Shown one piece after another: positions 1 through 11,600 of a DNA stretch of 46,581 nt. Both the position numbers and the translations under genes were made by a program. Below the pieces are notes generated by a model, which saw only the letters and a list, made by a program, of their open reading frames with translations, was not told the DNA's origin and did no database searches. The stretch comes from Candidatus Methanomicula labiotermitis (GTDB taxonomy: Archaea > Thermoplasmatota > Thermoplasmata > Methanomassiliicoccales > Methanomethylophilaceae): NCBI GenBank assembly GCA_009780575.1, contig WQZU01000007.1:1-46581 (forward strand). The letters run 5' to 3'. Position 1 is the stretch's first letter. Every line of letters starts with the position of its first letter.

Positions 1-127
1 GCGTATGCTATGCAAATGACGCATCAACAAACTCGGGAATATCAAAACAAGACCGAATTACCCCTCGCTGATCGCTTATTCTTTGGAAAAACTCATATTT
101 TTCTCAAGGGTGTCGAAGATAGGCATT

Positions 128-470
128 TCACTTCTTCGGTCTTATTTCATCATCAGCATCTTCGGGCTTCAGATACACATCGTCATCGGCCGGCTGTATG
201 GTGCGGCATACTGAACATGAACGCTCATCCGGATCCATGGGCGAACCGCATGAGATGCACTCGCTGCTCATCCGCGCCTTCAGTTTCTTTGAGACCCGTA
301 ACGCTATCACCAGAAGCGGTACGTTGAGCGCCAGTATTATTATTATGAATACGGCGGCATAGAATTGCGCTCTGGACGGGTCCGCCATTATCGATTCGTC
401 GGAGACCATTATCATTGCGAATATCACCGATGATATGAACAGCGTGGTCGCTATCACCACGACCAATATC

Positions 471-493
<23 letters not shown>
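128..493 (-). CDS. small membrane protein with C-terminal zinc ribbon
   Basis: A 121-residue protein of unknown function. Two hydrophobic segments (about residues 8-30 and 45-67) are followed by a cytosolic-looking tail with a four-cysteine zinc ribbon (C79, C82, C93, C96) and an acidic/basic end. Its ATG lies inside the 3' end of gyrA, overlapping it by 23 bases in another frame, so it is probably translated from the gyrB-gyrA transcript. The overlap suggests coupling, but nothing in the protein links it to topology control. Membrane-anchored zinc ribbons of this shape are common in archaea and mostly uncharacterised. The reading frame is solid; function is unknown. Confidence 0.75.
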
Positions 494-4899
<4,406 letters not shown>

Positions 4900-4930
4900 T
4901 TATACGCTAATAGCTCACTTGCATATAATA

Positions 4931-4960
4931 CTTCGCACACGCGCGCATATACGTGCGAGG
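4931..4960. promoter_or_regulatory. imperfect dyad upstream of gyrB
   Basis: CTTCGCAC (4931-4938) and GTGCGAGG (4953-4960) form an inverted repeat with one mismatch and a 14-base centre of alternating purine-pyrimidine. It lies 50-80 bases upstream of gyrB in the 247-base gap shared with divergent thiC. It could be an operator for either gene. A short hairpin (GGCTT-CGGT-AAGCC, 5012-5025) also lies in the gap on the thiC side. I found no TPP riboswitch there. Confidence 0.3.
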
Positions 4961-5128
4961 TATCTTTAAGCCAGCACTTTTGCCGTATCGATCGGTGAAT
5001 CGGTCCTTTGAGGCTTCGGTAAGCCGTATAACCATGCTTTTTGTTCAAAATTTGATCGTAAAACGCACCGGACTAAGACGGATGTTCCTCTGTAACCATA
5101 AAATACACCGCCTTCATTAAGACCATCA

Positions 5129-6400
5129 ATGAGCAGTATAATGGAGCAGGCCAAGAAGGGTGTGACTCCCCTTATCGCAAGCGTTGCGAAGAAGGAGAAG
5201 GTAAGTGAGGAATTCGTCAGGAACGGTATCGCAGCCGGCCGCATAGTCGTTCCGTGCAATCCCATCCATGACCCCGTTCCGTGCGCCATCGGCGACGGCA
5301 TGTCTGTAAAAGTGAACGTGAACATAGGCACATCGCGTGATATGACATCCATTGACGATGAGCTTGAGAAACTGTCCGTCGCTCTGAAATACGGCGCGGA
5401 CGCCGTCATGGACCTGAGCACCGGCGGCGACATCGACATGATACGCAGAAGGATCGTCTCCGAATGCAATGTGATCGTCGGTACGGTGCCCGTATACCAG
5501 ACCGGGCTTGTGGCCGCCAGGAAGAATGCGGTCGTCGATATGACCGAGGACGACATATTCAGCGGTATCGAGGTGCATGCGAAGGACGGCGTTGATTTCA
5601 TGACCGTGCATTGCGGAATAACGAAAGAGAGCGTCGGATGGCTGAAAGATTCCGGAAGGAAGATGGACATCGTTTCCAGAGGAGGTTCCTTCCTGACCGC
5701 ATGGATACTTCACAACGACACGGAGAATCCGCTGTACAAGAATTTCGATTACCTTTTGGAACTTGCTAAAAAGTATGAGATAACGCTTTCGCTGGGCGAC
5801 GGGTTCAGACCCGGCTGCATAGACGACGCAACGGATGCGGCCCAGCTTTCGGAACTCATGATATTGGGAAAACTCGTTAAAAGATGCCGCGAGGCGGGCG
5901 TACAGTCAATGGTTGAAGGGCCGGGTCATGTTTCACTTGACATGGTGCCTGCGAACATGCATATTCAGAAGAAACTGTGCTATGGCGCACCGTTCTACGT
6001 ACTTGGGCCGCTGGTGACCGACATCGCGCCGGGATATGATCACATCGTCGGAGCGATCGGCGGCGCCGTGGCGGCGCAGAACGGCGCCGATTTCCTTTGC
6101 TATCTGACACCGGCGGAGCATCTGTCGCTGCCGGACGTCGAGGATGTCAGGGAAGGCCTCATAGCATCGAAGATCGCGGCGCATGTCGGCGATCTTTGCA
6201 GACGCAAGGATAACAACAAGGACAATCAGATGGCATGCGCACGGAGAGCGCTGGACTGGGACAAGATGTTCGAGATCGCGTTGGATCCGGATAAGGCTCG
6301 GAAATACAGAGCGCGCGGGAACACGGAAAAGGACGAAGGATGTTCGATGTGCGGAGACGTATGCGCGATAAAGATCGTTGACAAGTACCTCAGCAAATGA
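5129..6400 (+). CDS. thiC: phosphomethylpyrimidine synthase ThiC
   Basis: A radical SAM enzyme that rearranges aminoimidazole ribotide to hydroxymethylpyrimidine phosphate for thiamine synthesis. It is 423 residues, the short form lacking the long N-terminal domain of bacterial ThiC. Conserved blocks include VMDLSTGGDIDMIR, VEGPGHV and the C-terminal Fe-S motif CSMCGDVC. The cysteine spacing is CX2CX3C, one residue shorter at the end than the usual bacterial CX2CX4C. The ATG at 5129 gives the full N-terminus; another ATG lies four codons on. It stands alone, divergent from gyrB, with no other thiamine gene nearby. In several methanogens a ThiC-like protein may serve another pathway, but HMP-P synthesis is the likely role. 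Confidence 0.92.
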   Translation: MSSIMEQAKKGVTPLIASVAKKEKVSEEFVRNGIAAGRIVVPCNPIHDPVPCAIGDGMSVKVNVNIGTSRDMTSIDDELEKLSVALKYGADAVMDLSTGGDIDMIRRRIVSECNVIVGTVPVYQTGLVAARKNAVVDMTEDDIFSGIEVHAKDGVDFMTVHCGITKESVGWLKDSGRKMDIVSRGGSFLTAWILHNDTENPLYKNFDYLLELAKKYEITLSLGDGFRPGCIDDATDAAQLSELMILGKLVKRCREAGVQSMVEGPGHVSLDMVPANMHIQKKLCYGAPFYVLGPLVTDIAPGYDHIVGAIGGAVAAQNGADFLCYLTPAEHLSLPDVEDVREGLIASKIAAHVGDLCRRKDNNKDNQMACARRALDWDKMFEIALDPDKARKYRARGNTEKDEGCSMCGDVCAIKIVDKYLSK

Positions 6401-6415
6401 TACGAATGGGATCTG

Positions 6416-6490
6416 TGGAGCCACTGGAGGGAATCGAACCCCCGACCGACTGATTACGAATCAGTCGCTCTACCGCTGAGCCACAGTGGC
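6416..6490 (-). tRNA. tRNA-Thr (anticodon CGT), CCA encoded
   Basis: On the minus strand a complete cloverleaf folds. The acceptor stem GCCACTG (6484-6490) pairs with CAGTGGC (6420-6426), there is a D-loop with GCGGTAGAGC, the anticodon stem-loop is ACTGA-TTCGTAA-TCAGT, and the T-arm has loop TTCGATT. The seven-base loop puts CGT at positions 34-36, which reads ACG threonine codons. The discriminator is T and CCA is encoded at 6416-6418. No intron. The gene lies between the 3' ends of thiC and the endonuclease IV-like gene. Confidence 0.95.
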
Positions 6491-6514
6491 GTTGAATGGT
6501 GGATGTGGACGGAT

Positions 6515-6524
6515 GATATTAATC
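6515..6524 (-). promoter_or_regulatory. TATA-like box for tRNA-Thr
   Basis: The minus-strand AT-rich block GATTAATATC sits about 25-34 bases upstream of the tRNA 5' end, the spacing expected for an archaeal TATA box. No BRE could be assigned with confidence. Confidence 0.4.
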
Positions 6525-6558
6525 TTATTGTTCCGTACCGGGGGAAACCGTGTACGCT

Positions 6559-7380
6559 TCAGTCAATGTTTTCCCGCGCGAAACGTTTGAACATGTTCCT
6601 GAACACAACCGCGTCCTCTTCCTGTAAAGGGGATTCGCATATGAACGTACAGTCCTCCGGACGATCGTTCAGCACATTTGCCAGAAGCGACATGTCCGGA
6701 TCGGACGCCGACAGCGGAAGGTGCATCTTCTCTCCCTTGGACGTATACTGTATGCAGCTTATGTGAAAATGCGGCCTGTCCCCGGCCATCGAAAAAAATT
6801 CTTCCGTCAGGTCGAACATATCCTTTTCCGTTCTCAGGCAGCCTCTTTCCCTCGCGTGTACGTGCGCAACGTCGAGGACCGGGCGTATCCCGTCAATGCT
6901 GTCCATAACTTCGCTTATCTCCTTCAGTGTTCCCCACGTTGCCGGACGCCCCATTGTTTCAAGGCCCAGTATCACATCCTTTATGTTCTCGCGGTCCATT
7001 ATCTCCCTGCATCTGTTCAGCCCGGTTATAACCGAATCCGTGGCCTTTGACGGCTCCTTTCCGTATGACGCCGCATGTATCACAACGATATACGCACCGA
7101 GATTGTGTGCAGCCCTTACCGTGTCGATGACCCACGTTACACTTTTTTCCCTTGTTTCCGGCGTGTCCGAGTTGAAACTTACAAAATACGGAGCGTGGGC
7201 GCTCAGCCTTATGTTCTTCTCCGCCGCTATCGCTCCTATCTCTTTGGCCTTGGCCTCCGATATCCTTGCACCTCTTACGAACTCCATCTCCAATGCGTCT
7301 AATCCCATATCTTCTATGATGTTCAGCGCATCCTTCGGATCTTTGCTCTTCTGCGGATATCCCGCGGGTCCGAAACGCAT
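6559..7380 (-). CDS. endonuclease IV-like TIM-barrel protein (AP endonuclease family 2)
   Basis: A 273-residue AP-endonuclease-2/xylose-isomerase-like TIM barrel, resembling archaeal endonuclease IV (Nfo), which cuts 5' of abasic sites. Likely metal-site signatures are SAHAPYFVSFNS, the VIHAA strand, GLETMGR, DVAHVHAR, FHIS and a C-terminal ESPL. It starts head-to-head with an OGG1-type glycosylase, which makes AP sites, so a base-excision-repair pair is plausible. A TATA-like TATATACC at about 7400-7408 lies some 25 bases upstream, suggesting a leaderless transcript. Non-repair sugar isomerases share this fold, so the assignment rests on motif order and context. Confidence 0.78.
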   Translation of the reverse strand: MRFGPAGYPQKSKDPKDALNIIEDMGLDALEMEFVRGARISEAKAKEIGAIAAEKNIRLSAHAPYFVSFNSDTPETREKSVTWVIDTVRAAHNLGAYIVVIHAASYGKEPSKATDSVITGLNRCREIMDRENIKDVILGLETMGRPATWGTLKEISEVMDSIDGIRPVLDVAHVHARERGCLRTEKDMFDLTEEFFSMAGDRPHFHISCIQYTSKGEKMHLPLSASDPDMSLLANVLNDRPEDCTFICESPLQEEDAVVFRNMFKRFARENID

Positions 7381-7457
7381 ACTCTACGGAACGGCGGAAC
7401 GGTATATCTATGTTCGGAGCAACATCTATTATTTCCGACCGTTTACGGAAAGAACGT

Positions 7458-8297
7458 ATGGAACTCGAACTGAAGATCTCGCTGGACCCGACACTCGGAT
7501 GCGGGCAGGCCCACCGCTGGATAAAAAAGGACGGAAAGTGGGAAGGCGTTCTCGGAGATGAGATCATAACGTTGGAGGAAGCGGGCGGTTACGTTCTGTG
7601 CGAGGGCACCGACGATAAGAATATGATACTCGAATATCTTAGGCACAAGGACGATATCGATCTTATTTACGCTGAAATATCATCCGACCCGTTTGTTCGC
7701 ATGCTCGCAAATAATTGCCAAGGTATGCGCATACTGAAACAGGATCCGTGGGAATGTATCGCCACATACCTTTTAGCAACGAATGCCAATGTTAAACGGA
7801 TCGGTGCGATGGTGGATTCCGTCTGCAGAACATTCGGGAACGATCTCGGCGGCCGCCATTCGTTCCCGCTGCCTGAAGAGATTGCAGAGAATCCGCATCT
7901 GATATCCGGCTGCCGGCTCGGATACAGAGAGAAAAGGTTCATCGAACTTGCGGATAAGGTTTCAAACGGGATCATTGTTCCCGGCGACTTTGCCAAGATG
8001 GATTACAAAGAATGTTTCGCCGCTCTCGGCAGAATAAACGGTATAGGGAACAAAGTGGCCGACTGCGTCTCATTGTTCTCGTTCGGCCATCTTAATGCGT
8101 TTCCTATAGACGCAAGAATAGAAAGGATCCTGAGGGAACGGTACGGCGTTTCCGGAAAATACAGGGAACTGTCGAAATTCGCGGAGGAAAGATTCGGCAG
8201 ATACGCCGGATATGCCCAGGAACTGCTGTATCACTGCGATATTATCTTGCGGTCGCAGGCGCAGGCCGGCGGATCGCAGCCCATCTGGATCTCATAG
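7458..8297 (+). CDS. 8-oxoguanine DNA glycosylase, OGG1 type
   Basis: A helix-hairpin-helix-GPD glycosylase/AP lyase that excises oxidised guanine. The N-terminus has the OGG1 signature LDPTLGCGQAHRW. The HhH segment INGIGNKVADC holds the Schiff-base lysine (K199 from this start), and FPIDARI holds the catalytic aspartate (D218). The 19-residue spacing equals that of human OGG1 K249-D268. I chose the ATG at 7458, giving 279 residues, because the family fold begins there. The upstream ATG at 7410 would add 16 residues that overlap the promoter of the divergent endonuclease gene. It ends in TAG, rare here, and overlaps the next convergent gene by 67 bases. Confidence 0.88.
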   Translation: MELELKISLDPTLGCGQAHRWIKKDGKWEGVLGDEIITLEEAGGYVLCEGTDDKNMILEYLRHKDDIDLIYAEISSDPFVRMLANNCQGMRILKQDPWECIATYLLATNANVKRIGAMVDSVCRTFGNDLGGRHSFPLPEEIAENPHLISGCRLGYREKRFIELADKVSNGIIVPGDFAKMDYKECFAALGRINGIGNKVADCVSLFSFGHLNAFPIDARIERILRERYGVSGKYRELSKFAEERFGRYAGYAQELLYHCDIILRSQAQAGGSQPIWIS

Positions 8298-8617
8298 ATC
8301 TTGGCAAGCATGCCCGTGTTTTTGACCACGATGCAGATGTTGCATATCTCTTTCGCAAACTCTGCCTTCTCTACGGCGATCCTCTTCGCTGCGTTACGCA
8401 CCTCTTCCATGAACTTTTCATGCTGCGGACTGGAGTCGATCATCGGGTTGTCCCCTCTTTTTTTCTTCAGATATTGTGATATGGCCGCGTCGGTCACTCC
8501 GAAGCGCCTTGCCACTTCGGCCTGTGACATTCCGTGATTCTCTACGAGCTCTTTGGCAACTTCTCTCCTGATTGTCGGGAGGACGTACCAGACGATAAGT
8601 TCGCATGGTATCTTCAT
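8231..8617 (-). CDS. HTH transcriptional regulator, COG2522-like
   Basis: A 128-residue predicted DNA-binding regulator found widely in archaea. It opens with the family signature MKIPCELIVWYVLPTIRREV and continues into a helix-turn-helix with SQAEVARRFGVTDAAISQYL and a KKKRG basic patch. The C-terminal half has several cysteines (CNIC and GCDPPACAC), which could bind metal or a cluster. A TATA-like TTTAAATAA lies about 25-35 bases upstream, suggesting a leaderless mRNA. Its 3' end overlaps the convergent glycosylase gene by 67 bases. Targets are unknown; a near-palindrome in the gap upstream (about 8650-8670) could be an autoregulatory site. Confidence 0.8.
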   Translation of the reverse strand: MKIPCELIVWYVLPTIRREVAKELVENHGMSQAEVARRFGVTDAAISQYLKKKRGDNPMIDSSPQHEKFMEEVRNAAKRIAVEKAEFAKEICNICIVVKNTGMLAKIYEIQMGCDPPACACDRKIISQ

Positions 8618-8678
8618 GATACTAGGGATAGCCTTTAAAGTTATTTAAAACATAACCTCTTAACAGGTATGTTTTTAA

Positions 8679-11600
8679 CTATTTCATGCTCCCGGGGTGC
8701 GTTTTATGATAAAATTCGCAAACGTCCCAATCCTTGTCCTCCTCTTTGTTCCGGCGGTCGGCCGAAACTCCGAGGGACATCGCCGTGTTCTTTACGAATC
8801 TCAGCGCTTCGTCCGTTCCTTTAAGATCTTCAATCTTTGCGCCGGTGACCGTTAACTTTCCTTTGAACGAGCCGATGATGTTCGTGCCTTTGAAAACCGC
8901 ATTCTCCGAAGAACCGCATTCCTGTTTCACAAGATCCCTCATGTAAACGTGAAGATTGTCCTGGGTGTTCAGAATGAATATTTCATTCACGACCTCAATA
9001 TTTTTGCCGATATCCTCTTTCAGCATCCACATGACCGTTGAATCGCCTTCTCTCAGGAATCCCTTTACCAGGAATCCTTCGTCCTCCAGAGCGGCCAGCG
9101 CTGACCTCAGCTCGCCCATTCTGAATGACATCATGAATCGGTACAGCTGTTCCGCCGAGAATATACCGAAACATTTGAAGTGCATTTTTATTATTTCCTT
9201 CAGTGCTTCACGCTGACTGACGCTGTTTTCGTTGACCTGAGAATATTTACGGCTGCCGTCCATGCAGATCATTGAAGCGTGGGTCAGCCTGCTGAGCGCG
9301 TCCAGCGTTGCGTCGTATGAGAACGGGGAATGTTCCAAGATATCCTTTCTTGATACCGGCTGACGATCCTTTATCAGTTTCATAAGAGACCGCATCTCAT
9401 CGTCAACGTCCGCATTTTTAGCTGCTCTGCACAGGCTCGCGTATTCATCCGTCGTGTATCCCTGGAATCCCGGTACCAGGGACATCTGCATCATGCTGCT
9501 GCGTTCCGCAAGTTTCTTCAGCGGGGTGCGCTCCGTGACGCGCGTGAGCATCTCTGCGTCCGTTCTTATGTATCCCCGGTCGCTTATCGCTTCGGCTGCG
9601 GTCCTGTATCTGATCGATGGTAACGCTCTCTGCTTCCTTATTGCGTAGCTGAGTATCTCGTCATCCGTGAATGTGCATGTCACGAACCTTCCTTTGGCAT
9701 AGAATCCGTTGATGAAGCAGTATCCTTTTGATATTAGTATATTTGATATGTTCTCACTTAATTCTGCGGAGTCGGCGCCGAGGACCTCTCTTATCCTTAT
9801 TATATTCTGACCTTTCATCTCAAAGAATCTCATCAGACCGTCAACGGCATCCAGCAGATCGGCGAGCATCTCCGGATGCTCTATGTCCACAGATCTTATC
9901 TCGACACATCCCGACATCTCCCATATCTCAAGCGCTCCTGTGATCCGGTCGCCGAGTATCACCGGGTATATCCATCTGTCTCCGTATCTGGACGATATCT
10001 CGGCCCACTTCGATGCCAGTACCGGATCGGATAGGGAGAGCACCTGCATCTCATCCTCGATCTCGGGCTGCGTTTCGATCATGTGTACTTCTTCAGGCAT
10101 TATGTACATCGGCACCTGTCCTTCGCCCACGTATATCGTTGATGCTCCTATCTCCTTCATTAGCGCCGGAACCTCTTCCTGCGATATTCCGACGACGAAT
10201 CTCACGCCCATCGCCGGCACCGGACCGTACGCGCGGACCGCCTGTTCAGTCAGTTCTAGAACCGTGTCCCCGGACGGTTTTCCGGGTTTGTATATCTCAT
10301 ACACATTCTCGGAGCCCCAGTCCTCTCTTTCATCGTAGGCCCTTACGATCTTGAGCGCACGGTCAAGTCTGTTCACCGATTCTTTGATCTCTTCCTTGTC
10401 GGCGGCCATTTCGTATACCAGCTGTCTTGTCGTGGCCCTTCCCAGCCCGGATATGAATGCCATTACCTTCTCGTCTGTCGGCATCAGAGGTTCGCTGCGC
10501 ATCGAAGCGTATCTCTCTCCGTCCTCCGAAAGTACGTATCTTACCCTTCCGCGCACAAATCTTCCGAGCAATATCCTTCCGCTCTCTCTCATCGACGCCC
10601 ATTCTCTCATGTCAAAGTTCTCAACACGATTGAAGACGTCCAAGACGCTTCCGGCCGATCCGTAGAATTTGAAATAGTCCTCGGTTGAACGGAACCTGCT
10701 TCCTTTGGAGCGTCTGTAGCGTTCCACCATCGCGTGGCTGTATATGTTGCTGTGACCCGCTTTCAGACGCATCCGGTCCGTGCGTTTCATGTACTGGTCG
10801 TTCTCCGAAACGAGGAATCTGCCGCGTGAGACCTTTTCATCGCCCACAAGTGATTCTAACGTCATTTTCACATCGCTTTCCGGTATGGAAAGCGCGAACG
10901 CCGCTTCATGCACGGTCGCCGGCGCAAAACAGTCCAGATGTCTCATTACCACTCTGTCGAGAGACGCGTCCCTGTCCTGTTCCTTGTGCTCGGATCGCGA
11001 GAAGTGCCATTTGTTCTTCACGATGTCGGTTCTCGTCACAAAGTACATGGATTCCAGTTTTCTTACGGACCGGTAAGCACTGTCCTCGTCCGTTCCCGTT
11101 GCCGCAACGATTTCAGCGAGCGTCATCTCTTTGCTCAGCGTTTCAAGTATTTTAGAGTCAACATCGTTCAGTTCCCTTTCCTTTCTCACGGCGGATGCGT
11201 AATATCCTATCTCATCGGATGCCATTATATGCGGATCGTCGAGGAACACCGTTCCGATCGCCTTTTCATTCAAAAGTTCCCGGCACCACCGGTCGACCGT
11301 TTTCTTATCGGCGTCCGCGTACGCGTATATGTTGCGTCCTCTTTCCCTGAACGCCTGCAACGGTCCGGTGCGCATCAGCATCGGAATGATATCGTTCTTG
11401 CAGGATATGCGTCCTATCTTCTCTCTGAAATACGGGATCACGTGATCTTCTTCGAATTCAAATTCTTTCACGGAGTCGCCCATCGCACGATGTAAAACCT
11501 TTCTGTGCAGTTCGCGGAGCAAAGCACTTCTGTCCTCCATGAGAACGATGTCCGAGAATCCTGATAAAATAGCATTGTGTGCAAACGGGGACGGCGTTCC

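Noticed and set aside
10-327. 105-codon frame at the window start
   Set aside because: Overlaps the zinc-ribbon membrane gene antisense and has no domain or ribosome site.
4960-5128. TPP riboswitch upstream of thiC
   Set aside because: No CTGAGA or ACCTGATCTGG-like core and no matching long-range stem; only a short 5-bp hairpin is present.
6416-6490. tRNA-Thr as an integration attachment site
   Set aside because: No integrase gene, no repeated tRNA 3' end and only ordinary core genes on both sides.
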